From positions 42,408,001-42,472,000 of the forward strand of contig OX419757.1 of the NCBI GenBank assembly GCA_948567375.1: a DNA stretch of 64,000 nucleotides. The letters are read 5' to 3'. Made by a program: the position numbers and the translations under genes. Source of the stretch: Lunularia cruciata. Taxonomy: Eukaryota > Streptophyta > Marchantiopsida > Lunulariales > Lunulariaceae. Positions 47,169-59,400 of this stretch are shown piece by piece (position 1 is the first letter of the stretch; each line of letters opens with the position of its first letter). Below the pieces are notes generated by a model. The model did no database searches, was not told the origin of the DNA, and saw nothing but the letters and a program-made list of their open reading frames with translations.

Positions 47169-48973
47169 AGACGTATTTGAGTAGGTTGTGCATGAAATTA
47201 GTTTGCCCAGTCTTCATTGTTTGTCTGTATGCCTCTAAGAGATCTGAGACGGAAACAAAAAATCCGTTCCCCTCTGCGGGGTTGCAGATCTTCATTAGAG
47301 AAACATGAAACTGAGCTGGAAATAGACACTTGAGACAGTGGAGAGCAAAAGGCGTAGAAAAAGAAAAAGAAATTAAGTGCCAATTCACTGACGCTTCGCA
47401 CTCTGGATTTACTGCCAAGCACATGAACTGCGAAGAAAAGATGTTGCGGCAACTAGCATCTTTCAAGAATGTCCTATATAAGTCGAACTCGAAATTAACG
47501 CATTCCATTCAGTTTCTGTTATTACAGTACAATTAAGGAACCATTGAAGGAAAATTGAAAAACCAGAGTGCTCCACTAATCATGCACCAGAATCGAGTGT
47601 CAAAGAATGAGGAGAGCAGCACCTGGTCAGAGTTGCGTCGAATGACCTCCATGGAACATCCTCTCATTAGCTGCACAGAAAGAACTGTTATGAGCAGATT
47701 GCAGCACAGGTTACCCCGACATAGAAGAAATTGGAGTACAAATAAACAATCCACATTTTATCTCCGTCTATGATCAACGGAAGGCAAGCTGTCGCCGTGT
47801 GTTTCTCTATGTATAAAGAAAGAATTGCTCATGACACAAAAAACATCTTAATTCACACAAAACCTCAGGGTTTGGGGCATTCTCCGCAACAAATTGTTAC
47901 CTCGGATGAGAGGCCGGGGATCTCTCTGATTGCGGACGTAGTGGGCCATTTTGAGAAAGCTCGCTGCTGCTTCCGGGAAGCAACTGCACGGGCAAGAGCT
48001 CCCGCTGTATTCTTCCACATTGTGACTCCAGAGAGTCCTAATCAGCCAATTTCTCCTCTTGCTGCCCAATTTGCAAACTCTCTATCTCCCTCTAGTCTCC
48101 ACCTCAACATCAACAGGATCGATTCAAAGATGTGGTCGACAAATCTGCTCCTCCTCCTCCCCACTCTGTTCTCTTCCCAAAACCCTCCCGTCAACACCGG
48201 GTAACCGACCACATCCGGTCCCGAAGTTCCAGGATGACCGTCTCAGCTCGACGCCTTTCGAACCGGAACAAGCCGGTTCTCAAGTATTCGCAAGTACTCA
48301 AGGACCCGGTCAATGGTCCACCGTCGAAGGGTTCTCTGTCAAAAGCCGTTCAGTGACGAGAACTTATCTTTCTGGAATCCTCTTAGGCCGGCTTTCTGTG
48401 GGTCAAAGTCCACCTTAGCTAAGACGAGTCTCAAATGGATATGGTTGACAATCGGTTAAAATAATTTTAAATGCTTGTATCGCATGTACCACATGGCGTC
48501 TGTTTGAAGCTCACTGAAGTATAGAAACTCTTAAATACATTCAGTCGACTCTCGATAAACTGTAGCGCTTCGGCCTCGGCCCGGAGTTTTCAATTTCAGA
48601 GCTATTGAACTTTAACCAATGAATATATTGTTTTTAAATGGCTGTTGTCGAACGTAGGGGTATGGCGGTAAGTGAAATTCGGATAGAAAAGTTGTACGAA
48701 AGTGTAATTCATCCTAAGACTCTTTAGAATTAATTTCTGATAAATTCTGAAAGGTAGATTCAAATAATTTCCATTAGCAGACGGACAAGTTCTGTCTCGA
48801 AGGCAGCGTGTAGATAGTTTCTCGTTTTTCTTTGCAGGTACGAGTGGTGCCCAAGCTGCATTGATGAGTGTAGCACCTTTTGGTTCTACTGAAGTTCAGT
48901 GCAATTGTTTGAGATTTTCACTAATGCAAGTCGCACTTATCGAAAGTCGTCTGTAACCCCGTTCACAGAATAA

Positions 48974-49117
48974 GTCTTTGTTGTGAACCGGTCTAAACAA
49001 TGTCTTGTGTCTCCTAATTGGCAGTGTAAGCGAAGAAGAAGTCTTCGTTGTGAATCCCGTCTAAAGCGTCTAACAATGTCTTTGAGTCTCCTCATTGGCA
49101 GTGTAAGCGAAGAAGAA
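48974..49117. repeat. Two-unit tandem repeat, about 70 bp
   Basis: Units at 48,974-49,040 and 49,041-49,117 share GTCTTYGTTGTGAA, CTAACAATGTCTT-type sequence and TTGGCAGTGTAAGCGAAGAA. Confidence 0.82.
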
Positions 49118-49365
49118 GTCAAATGTCCATACGCTGATGATGGTTGAAACAAAGACTAAGAACAAGTCAACCATTTCTGTTGTGTAGTCTCTTACTAATA
49201 CCAACCAGGGCATCTAAATTAGACTCTGCTTGGAATGTTTTAGAGCTTTGTCTTTACGGTACTGGAGGTATCTCCATATCCGAATCACATGAGGTGGATG
49301 TTGTACTTTAGAAAGAGCCGTGGATGCCAAACGAAGGTGAGATAGCTCAAGTTTGTCGTTTTTTT

Positions 49366-49366
<1 letters not shown>

Positions 49367-49453
<87 letters not shown>
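49367..49453. repeat. Compound microsatellite (CT)n(AT)n
   Basis: About seven CT units (49367-49380) followed by about 36 AT units (49381-49453). Confidence 0.95.
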
Positions 49454-49456
<3 letters not shown>

Positions 49457-52154
49457 TAATTGGCAGAAAGAAGATTTTCATGAATAATACTATCCAACTA
49501 CAGGTTACAAACATGCAGATAATGACCGCACCCAAGCTGACTGGATTCATACTTCTTTTTTGACGATCTCTCCATCTCTTTGTCGGTCCTTTGAAGCTTT
49601 TGGAAGTCCTGACTGGTCAAACTATGGGAAACTTCAGCCCCTTTCGTCTCATTCCTTCTTATTTTGATGTCCTAAGGGAGGGTGGATGGTCAAATTGGTG
49701 TACATATAGAGGTTGCTTGAGGACCTACGTGGATATGATGCCCAAATAACGTTGTAGGGGAGAAGCTCTTCCTTTAAAAGCAAGCAAAATGCATCAATAT
49801 TCTTTGTCTTCATGTCAATAAACGATTGGTGCCGAAGGGATACTTTTCTCTCCTTTCCTCTTTAAAAGAAAGGCACTCATATTCGCTTGTATAAAAGGAG
49901 AAGTCAAATCAAATCTTGGGTTCCCCCCCTAGACCAACATAGATTTCATTCTGTGTGAATTTTCTCCACACCCTGGAGATATCATCCCACATCCTTCCCA
50001 GAATTCAAGAGCGTCGACACCTATAGGGGGTCCTCTTCTTTGTAGACAACAATGCATGTCTATGCTGTCGTAACTACCTACAAGGGTGGCAATGGTAGGT
50101 CAGTTTTATAATGCGAGTTCTGACCTTCACATCCTCGAGGTTCAGGAAAGGGGTTTTTTGTACCATATTTAGATCTGCCTCGACGTCGACCCGGTAATCC
50201 TTGAATACAATGGTATTTTACACCTGACAAATCTTGCACTCTACCTCCTCTAACCATAACCACGGCAAACGGTAATCTTGCAAACTATGACCTTCGCCGG
50301 GAATGTAAGCAATTATTTCATCTCGATTGATTGAACATACTTTACCTACAGAAGAAAACCTATCCCTGCTTTCAAAGATTCGCAAACTTGAGAGATACTT
50401 ATTGAACCAACGTTTCTTTGATATCTCTACCCTACGAGTAGCTCCTGTATGTGGAAGTTTGGCTCCTTCGTGAAACAGGGATTTCTCCGTCTCTACATGA
50501 TTGTCCGGTGTCGTGACTTCTTAACCACCTCAGACGCAACCGACCAAAAAGCGTATACAGCATCCTTTTCTCGGACGTAATGCTCTGGTTCATTCCATCT
50601 CCAAATGGCTGAAGACGAAGAACAACAAGCTGGTTCTTTTTGGGCTTCTAGATGATGTGATACCCCAGATGTAGGACCTGAAAGAAGGTAACATGATGGA
50701 GATCATCCTAAATCACGACCGCCAATTAGTAGATTCCTAATCATAAGTAAGAACCCAAAAAGTGTGGTATGCCATGTCGTTACTTCTACAGTCATTCGAC
50801 GAGCTGCCTGCGTGCCTGCAAACGGAGAACTTTGAGGATCGCTACCACGAACTGAGAGCCTCTATATCCTAAAGGTATCTCCATTAACTTTGTTCGCCGT
50901 GCATAGGATTTGCTAGGATGGTAATTCAAGTTCTAGTGTACCCACCATGGCCTATCGGAATTGGAAGGAAACATTAGCCGTGATGATTGAGCAAAGCTAA
51001 TGGACGCAATAAAGCGAATGAGTTATTTATTGTCTTGCAGGGGGCATGATTAAAAATTGCAATGATTCCCCAGCCATGTAACCAACTACATCTAACCTAA
51101 TCCATCCACACTGCTTCGGCTGTACGGGCCGAAGATCCACGAAGAGTTAAAATACTCATGACGGTCGAATCGATGACGGATCAGTTAACATTGAGTGGAA
51201 GGGGGCCCCCCCATGGAGGAGGGATGGATGGAGCGGAAGAATTCGAGCGAGGACTGGAAACGATTGGAGAGCGAGCGTTCCCGAGGAGCAGAGGTTTACT
51301 TGACGGGGGTGGGGCACCGTCAGAAATGACTTACCCGCATCTCCAACCGAGGGAGAAGGTAAACACTGCCAGCGTGTCGGGAGAAAGCTCGAAAGGCCGA
51401 TCGGAGTGGAGCATTGGTACACTTAGCATCCCCGCTGGTCTTGCGTTTCTTTGACCGGTAACCTGTTGGGCGAGGTAGGGTTGAGTGTTAGCCCGGTGAC
51501 CACTGAGTAAGTTTCCTGGAACGGGAAAGTGGAGGGTGAATGAATGGACCTTTTCGATTCCACTGAGGGATGATTGCCCACGAGGAAGCCTGGCAACAAA
51601 GGGGTTGGCGTATACGGTATAGGGGAGAGCTCTAATTACGAGTATTATGACAATGGAGCAGTGAAGACTGTGCACTGTACCTGAAAGTGAGCTTGTCGAT
51701 TTGCCACACATCTCCGAGGGCGACGATCGGACGGTGCCATGGAGGAATAGAATGAGGTGGACGAAACCTTTGGTGCAGAAGACTGAAGCGAATCTAGGTT
51801 TCTACCCTGCGGCAAAAGGGGTAATGGCACATTTGACTTTGTTTTGCAACTTCCCACTCAACTGTGCAGCTGGCTGGGTGGCCCGGGCTGGAGAAGGTTC
51901 GTTCACCGTGCATTGAACAAGGGGATTTGTATACTGGCTGGAAGCCATTACCGTGGCAGAAAGAGGGGAGGAAAAGGAGATCCCGAGCCTATGGGAAGAA
52001 TTGAAGAGAGCGTCACTGCGGATAGCAAGGAAGGGCGCTGTTTTTGTTTTGCGTTGTTTGTTGTGGATTTATGAGCTAAGGAGATTTTGTCGGGAAATCG
52101 TTGTCTATATTGGGGCTGCTTGCTTTTGGTGAGTTTTGGCTACTGTAGTCGCAG

Positions 52155-52212
52155 TCTGCAAGGAGAGAGAGAGAGAGAGAGAGAGAAGGGAAGGAAGGAA
52201 GGGAGGGAGGGA
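52155..52212 (+). repeat. GA/GGAA-rich simple repeat
   Basis: A run of GA dinucleotides followed by GGAAGGAA and GGGAGGGAGG tracts. It lies 1.2 kb before the ABCB start codon, perhaps in its promoter or leader. Confidence 0.85.
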
Positions 52213-53446
52213 TGGACAGAGTCCGCTGCTTAAGAGTTGCGATGAGAGATGGCCGCATGTGAAGTTCTATAGTTGGAATCACCTGTTCAGGGAGAGGGAG
52301 AGAGATAGAGAGAGAAACGTGCAGGTGTTGATCTTATCGCCAGAGATAACAGTCTCTGGTTTCCTCCGACCAGCTGTGTTAAGAGTCTTGTTAGGGTGTG
52401 AGAGGGAGAGAGAAGCGACCGTTTGACCGCGGTAGAAGTCTCTCGAGAAATGAGCAAAGGACATTTGAAGCGGCCATGCTTTGTCAACAACCGTATATAC
52501 TACAGGAGCTGAAGAAGAAATACTTCTTATGTACAGAGTACAAATTTCAACGTGCGAGCTCAGAGGGAGTCTCCTGGCTCGTCTCCGAGATTGAACCAGT
52601 ATGCTGGAGCTGAAGCAGGCATTTCCTTGTTGCTGTGCAGTCTATGCCTTGATCAGGAATAGTGAATAGAGCAGGAGCAGGACCTACGGGGACAGAATGA
52701 GTACAGGTAGGCCGTGTTCCACTCTGAAGGGAAGGAAGCAGTATCGTGAGCTGAACGGATAGGCAAAGTTCGGGCCAGAAGTTCGTCCGCACATTGAGAA
52801 ATTTTTCATTGGAACAAGCAGCAGCGTGGTACCCCGTGTTTACTGCGGGAAGAAAATGACTCGTAGACTAGTCGAAATAGGTAAGGATATGGTAGGGGAG
52901 CGCCATCCGACAACACTTTTTGACGGGGCACTCTTCACTTGGAAGATTAACGACCATGTGTTGTAAGAGGTTCACTGCTTCAAATGTAGCAGGTGCTCGA
53001 CGACATGAAGAGTGGACTATCTGTGTACACTGTTGGCAGTGGCAGTGGCTGTATACTTGCGGCCTTATCTCAGCGTCTTTATCCCCTAAAGTTTATGGCA
53101 GACAAAATGTCTTGCTAGTGTAGTATCTCCACTCGAGCTGGAAGCTATAGTTGCCAGGAGACTGATGCAGAGTGAATGTAAAGGATTTGCGAAACCTTGA
53201 CATTGGAAGCTCTTACCTCGAGAGCATTTGGAAAATTAAGAGAAATAGGAGTGCAAACGCTGCAGCGGTAGAGGAGTTCAACAATCTGTGATGTGCAATT
53301 ACAGACTGCGGACCTGGAGTCGTGGTTTAGAAAAATGGGACCCGATAATCGACGCTATAGGATTTGGATATCACGCTTTACTCGCTGAGAAGAGTATAAA
53401 GAACGGGAGCTGCGGTTAGAGATTAGGAGAAGAGTAGCAAGGCACA

Positions 53447-56400
53447 ATGATTTCCAAGGGCTTGTTTGGGTGGTCGCCTCCCCACGTACAGCCTCTGACT
53501 CCTGTATCTGAAGTATCCGAGCCACCGGAGTCACCATCCCCTTACTTAGACTTTGGATCGGAACAAATACAGCTAGATGATGATCCCCAAGGTGAAGAGC
53601 TGGACGGGGCTGAGCAACCGCAAGCTGCCGTTCCGTTCTTAAAGTTGTTTGTGTATGCAACGCCATTGGATTGGTTGCTTATGGGCCTCGGTTTTGCTGC
53701 GGCAGTAGCGCATGGTGTGGCTCTACCTCTCTTTCTTCATGTTTTTGGGAAAATCATTAATCTGTTTGGCAGTTACCGTCGGGACTTCGAGGGTGCTAGC
53801 GACGTGGACTACTTAAACGACGAGTGTTCTAAGGTATGGATGATCAAGGACTCTCTTCGGCGTAGTCTTACTCCATTCTTCGAACTCTCCAGAGTGATTT
53901 CTTTGTATTTCTTGACATGCACATGTCAGCCCATCTCAGAGCGCAGGCAGTCTTGGACCGACACCATCCCTTCACTGCCCGGATAGCGTTAATCAGCACA
54001 TCTTTTCCCGTCGAAGTCGCAACCAGGATTGCGCTTTTTCCTCTAATATCCCCTGCTTTGGCCGCCGCAAAGTCCATTCTCCCACCAGTTGAGCCATTCA
54101 TCTCAATACTGGGGAAATTTCGTATTGGAAGTAGTGGCCAAAGCTGAACACGCTATTGGGATGAAGTATTCAAGATTTCGACTAGTTACTCCCTATTAAC
54201 GTCAGATACCGCATTTCTCTGCCACTCTTTGCGCTGGAATCACTTTTCGGCGATCCGAATCAGGCTGCAAGTGTGGCAAACATTAAATAAGTATAAACTT
54301 AAGGTTTCGCGCGATAACCTTTTTCTGGCGAGATGTGGAAAAGGCGAAGGTTAATCGTCACCCACATTGGTCATGGAGTTAAACAAGAAAGCGACTGTAC
54401 AAAAGCAGTGTGTTAACTGGTGACAGGCTACTGATCTTATGGGTTTCGCAGATTTGTACGTTCGCAGACATAGCCAGGTCAAAATTTGATTAGATGGGGG
54501 ATGGCGTTGGTTCTAAGCCTTAAAATAATCAGAGGTCACATCACTTCATCAGCATAGCAACTCTAACCAACGATAACTATGCGATAATTTTTGCCTGTCA
54601 AATGTTTGAGTGGCGGGAAGTCAGTGTAATGGAAATTGCTGGCTGTTTTGATGAACTAATGAGTAAATGTCACTTTTAATGCAGTACGCGCTTTACATTA
54701 TATACATTTCTGGAGGAGTTCTTTTGGCCGGTTGGATAGGTAAGTGGCATCTGGAGTTGAAGTTTCTACTTGTTTTCCATTTGCTAAACTTAGAGAAGCT
54801 TAGGATAGATGCCAAGACACCAACTCCTTGTAACGTGATCTATGAATTCTTAGATCAGAGAACATTATCCTTATGCTAGTTAGTTCAATATGTCAAGGCA
54901 TAGTTTAAATGAGGCGTCAGCATTTGCTCAATGTTCTGCTGCTTCTCTTCTGCAGAAATTTGTTGCTGGATTTATACTGGGGAGCGACAAGCTGCCGTGA
55001 TCCGGTTAAAGTATGTTCAAATCCTGTTGAAACAAGACATGGCGTTCTTCGATACATACGGGAGCCGAGGAAGTATTGTTAGCCAAGTTTCAAATGACGC
55101 TCTTCTTGTACAATATGTGCTGAGTGAGAAGGTACCCAGGGACTTTGCACCTTGATTTGGCCTTTTATTAACATAAGTACTGGGTGAAAAACTGCAGTCA
55201 AGGGCCCTTCTTTGTAACTGCCGATGAAAGCTGGCTTCCAAAGATTGTAATGGTCGAAGCACACTTTTTATCAGATTTTAGAAAGTCGATGAAAGCGGAA
55301 GCCATCATCGCACATATCCTATTTGTCCTGGAGGTGCTAGTAATGACCCCAATATTTTGGCGTCCACTGTTTTCAGGTTGGCAATTATGTTCACAACATG
55401 GCAACCTGCATTTCCGGGTTCGCTGTTGGATTTGTCAATTGTTGGCAGATTGCACTCCTGACTCTAGGCACTGCCCCGCTAATTGTTGCTGCTGGTGGTA
55501 TCTCCAACCTCTTCTTGAATCGGTTGGCTGAGATGGTCCAAGAAGCCTATGCCGAAGCGGCTGCCATAGCTGAACAGGTGCTCCCTCACTTCTCTGTGAG
55601 ACACTTCTGTCGTTTATCTTTTTGTCAATGTTGTTGCACAAGTTTGGAGTCAGTATTACTCACGAAGTTTGCATCCGAGCTAATGTTAGAATAGCCAAGT
55701 TCTCTTAAGGGAGACAATATATAGGGAACCGTTCGTTGGCAGCACGAGTTCTTACCGTCCTTGTTTCCTCTTGTTCTTGATTACAGGCAATCTCTTACGT
55801 CCGCACTGTATACTCTTTTGCAAACGAGAACACGGTGAAGTATTCGTATGCAAACGCACTGCAAGCTACCTTAAGATATGGCGTCCTGATCAGTCTTGTA
55901 CAAGGGGTGGGACTTGGGTTCATCTACGGAATCGCTCTATGTTCTTGCGCTTTACAGTTTTGGGTTGGAAGGTTCCTCATCAGGAAACATGGTGTCACTG
56001 GTGGAGAAATAATTGCAGCCGTTTTTGCAATAATCCTGAGTGGCCTGTAAGCATCTCTGCCTACTCTTTAAAATTGGTCAGTAGGTGTTGTTGCATTTTC
56101 TTGGTTTCGTGTATGAAGCACACAAGGAATACCCAATACTTTTCAAGAAAATGTGATAGAAGTAAGGCCTATCCTAAGAAAATTTCCAACTATATTAATG
56201 ATCTTTGTTGGAATTAGTATTAGCAAGATCACATATAATAGTAGACTTTCACAATTCAATGCGCTGACTAATAAAGACACTGACACACGCTTGTTGCTGC
56301 AGAGGTCTGAATCAGGCTGCTACAAATTTTCAAGCGTTTGATCAAGGCCGCATTGCTGCCCACAGACTGTTCGACATGATCAGCCGCATCATGCCACCTC

Positions 56401-59400
56401 CTGCACCAACACCGGAAGCAAAAGTCCTCTCAGAAGTCCAAGGAACCATAGAGTTAAGAAATGTTTATTTTAGCTACCCATCGAGTCCTGATATTCCTAT
56501 CTTAAGTGGTTTGTACCTTACCATACCGTCACGAAAGACTGTGGCGCTTGTCGGGAGCAACGGGTCAGGCAAGAGCAGTGTTATTTCGTTGATCGAGCGC
56601 TTCTATGATCCAACTCTAGGTATGTTGGGATTAGTCAACAATTACGTATGCGTGTCATCTTTGTTGTAAGGTCGGAATGTACTATCTCATTGCCAGAACT
56701 TTTACTGGAAACAGATATGCTTTGTATGTAATTGTTGCTTAGACGACGATAACTGATGGGCTTAATATAAGATTGGGAAGCAGAGAAGCGTGGGACTGCG
56801 GGGTACTGGTAGCAGTAAATTAACTGAGACTAAAGTATGCAGCCATCTAAAATGCAGTTAGTTGTAGGTGATCGGTGTAAATACCCCTTTTGTGCCCTAA
56901 AGGAGTCTTGGGTTTTCCTCGAGGGGGACATTAAGTGTTATGGACGTACGTACATCTTGGTCGAAGAGAGCGAGACGACGATAGACATGAGGGGTTACGG
57001 AATTGGATTGTCCCCATTTTAAGCGGTATGTTTGTTGGAACAGGTGAAGTTCTGTTGGATGGAGAGAACATCAAGAACCTGAAAGTTGAGTGGCTAAGGA
57101 GCCAAATTGGCCTAGTGAGCCAAGAAGCAGCTCTTCTTGCCTCCAGCATTCGTGATAACATACTGTACGGTAGGATTGCAAGTATTGATGAGATCGAAGA
57201 GGCGGCAAAGATGGCTCATGCACATACATTTATTAGCTCGCTTCCAGAAGGATACGAGACACAGGTAAAACTCTTAGCGATAGACTAGTGAGCCTGATCA
57301 AGTAATGTCCAATAACGGTCAAAGATTCTGTGAAATTGTCTGAAGCCTGACCTAAACATCAAGATCCAGTTTGGGACTGGAGCCAGCCCAATATGTTCGA
57401 GTTGGTATCCACCATATGCATAGTACCTGCAAGCAAATAGGAGGGATGTGATGCTTTTGTTGATCAGCAAACATTCATACTTGTACGTTTGAGATGGTTG
57501 TGGCCAGTTCTTTTGATGGCCAGTTCTTTTGATGGTATTACCTTCTCGGTTCGCAGGTTGGTTATGGAGGCCTTGTTCTTTCTGAAGAAAAGATGTTGAA
57601 ACTTGCAATAGCCAGAGCTGTGCTCAAGAACCCGCCCATTCTTCTCCTTGATGAGGCCACAAGTAATCTTGACGCTGATGCGGAAAGGAGTGTTCAAGAA
57701 GCCCTTGACATACTCATGTTAGGACGGTCCACGGTTGTGATAGCTCATCGACTCGCCAGTATCCGCAATGCAGATGTTATTGCAGTTCTCCAGGAAGGCC
57801 TTCTTGTGGAGCATGGAACTCATGATGAGCTTATCAGGGTTGATGGATCATATGCTGACCTTATCCGCTTTCAGGAGACGGCTAAACCTGCCAGAAGGTA
57901 CACATTTTCTGAAGGAAGCACATGTTTGGTCTCTGTTAGATGACGCTTATCCACAGCAAAGAGGCATTCTTACGTGGTCTGTTGCATGTCCCAACGTCCC
58001 ATGTCTTTTGAAGGATTCCCTGAAGTTTGGTACCGCATATAACAACATATTGTATTGGATTACAGGAATGTACAGTAGTGTCAAACCACATGAAATCCTA
58101 GGGGGCTTGCACATGTTATTAGGTTAACAGTTAGTTTTGTTTACTGCTATGATATCTTCTCCCTATTTAGTGAAATCTGAGGTTGATTCCCATGCTCCTG
58201 GCTTCAGCACTTCTGAGTTTAGCAGAGCAGAAGAGGTCTTGTATGTCTTGTAGAAAATTTTGTTTGGTATTCAGACAAGGTTGGCTCACTCTATAAATTC
58301 TACCTTGCAGGTCTCGAAGATTTGATGTGTCCCCATTCCCGGTCTCGGATCAACTGTCGCCTCCTTCGACAGCACCCCGAACTGCCTCCCCGCCGCTGTG
58401 CAAGTCTCCTTCTCTCAAAAGACAGAATGGTGTAAGATTACCGGACTTTGCCAAGTTGATCGAATCTCCTCCAAATCCAAGTCCACCTCCGGGCAAAAAG
58501 CACGACAGCAGCGATTTTTCGTCAGATTCTTTTGACAAGAATATGGGTCTCAGTGCTCCTGCTATCAGGTGGCATGAAAATCCTGATACACCATCTCTTC
58601 AAACTCTGAATATCGAGGCACAGCCATCAGTTCAAACTCAGGAACCTCATTCTCCGAAAAACTCGTTTGAAGCTATCAAGACCTCCTTTGAAGGACCTCT
58701 CAAGAACCTGGAAGTTCCTTCCCTTCCTCCTCTTGATGTTCGGCCTCATCAGAGGCAAGCCTCGAACATGTCTGATCCAGAATCACCTGTATCTCCTCTC
58801 TTAACGTCGGACCCACGTCGAGAGCGATCCCATTCAAAGAACTACACGAGGACGATTTCAGAGCTTGTTGAGACTGAAGAGAAACATGAGCCACCAGAGG
58901 TGTTCCACTCAGAAAAGCCTTCTTTAATGAGGCTCGCCAAGCTTAGTTCTCCCGAATGGTTTTGTGCCCTTTTGGGCAGCTTAGGCGCCGCGCTCTTCGG
59001 TTCCTTCAATCCCCTGTTTGGTTTTATCCTTTCCGAACTTGTACATACTTACTATAATGCTCAAGGGGAAGATTTAAGGAGGCAAGTGAGCAAGTGGTGC
59101 CTGATCATCATGGGCATGGGGATTGTCACCGTAGTCGTCAATTTCCTCCAACACTTTTACTTCGGTATCATGGGAGAGAAGATGACGGAGCGAGTGCGGA
59201 GGTTGATGTTTTCAGGTACAATATACCTTCATGTTCCTCAAACTACTTAGCATTCATAAGGCTACAATGGCAAACAGAAATTTAACATCAACGAATAGTG
59301 AGACAGCTCCAAGTGTTTCCTGATTTGGTTGAGTGGAGCTGAATTCAAATCCCGAATAAACAAGAGCGTAGGTGATGTGTAACAAACGAAGCCCTTTCAG

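Larger units (their letters stand above)
47169..53446. other. Divergent intergenic region between HPPK/DHPS and ABCB
   Basis: About 6.3 kb containing the 5' regions of both genes. No conserved protein is recognised. Short frames at 48132-48356 and 51158-51454 (plus) are GC-richer than their surroundings and could be untranslated leader or upstream exons. GA/CT-rich tracts (52155-52215, 52290-52320, 52395-52415) lie in the likely ABCB 5' leader. Tandem and dinucleotide repeats are listed separately. No clear TATA box could be assigned. Confidence 0.55.

Noticed and set aside
47032-47508. 158-codon minus-strand frame overlapping the HPPK/DHPS 5' end
   Set aside because: It is out of frame with the conserved HPPK domain and shows no recognisable protein; at most it contains leader sequence.
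48132-48418. Short overlapping plus-strand frames upstream of HPPK/DHPS
   Set aside because: They are GC-richer than the surroundings but lack a recognisable domain, splice context or length; kept only as a note in the intergenic entry.
48974-49117. Possible CRISPR-like array
   Set aside because: Only two directly adjoining units without spacers, in a plant nuclear sequence; an ordinary tandem repeat.
57285-57697. Minus-strand frames within the ABCB gene
   Set aside because: They overlap an intron and an exon on the opposite strand and have no domain; they are shadows of the transporter.
58350-58538. Minus-strand frame opposite the ABCB linker
   Set aside because: Its Gly/Leu-rich content mirrors the Ser/Pro-rich linker of the sense strand.
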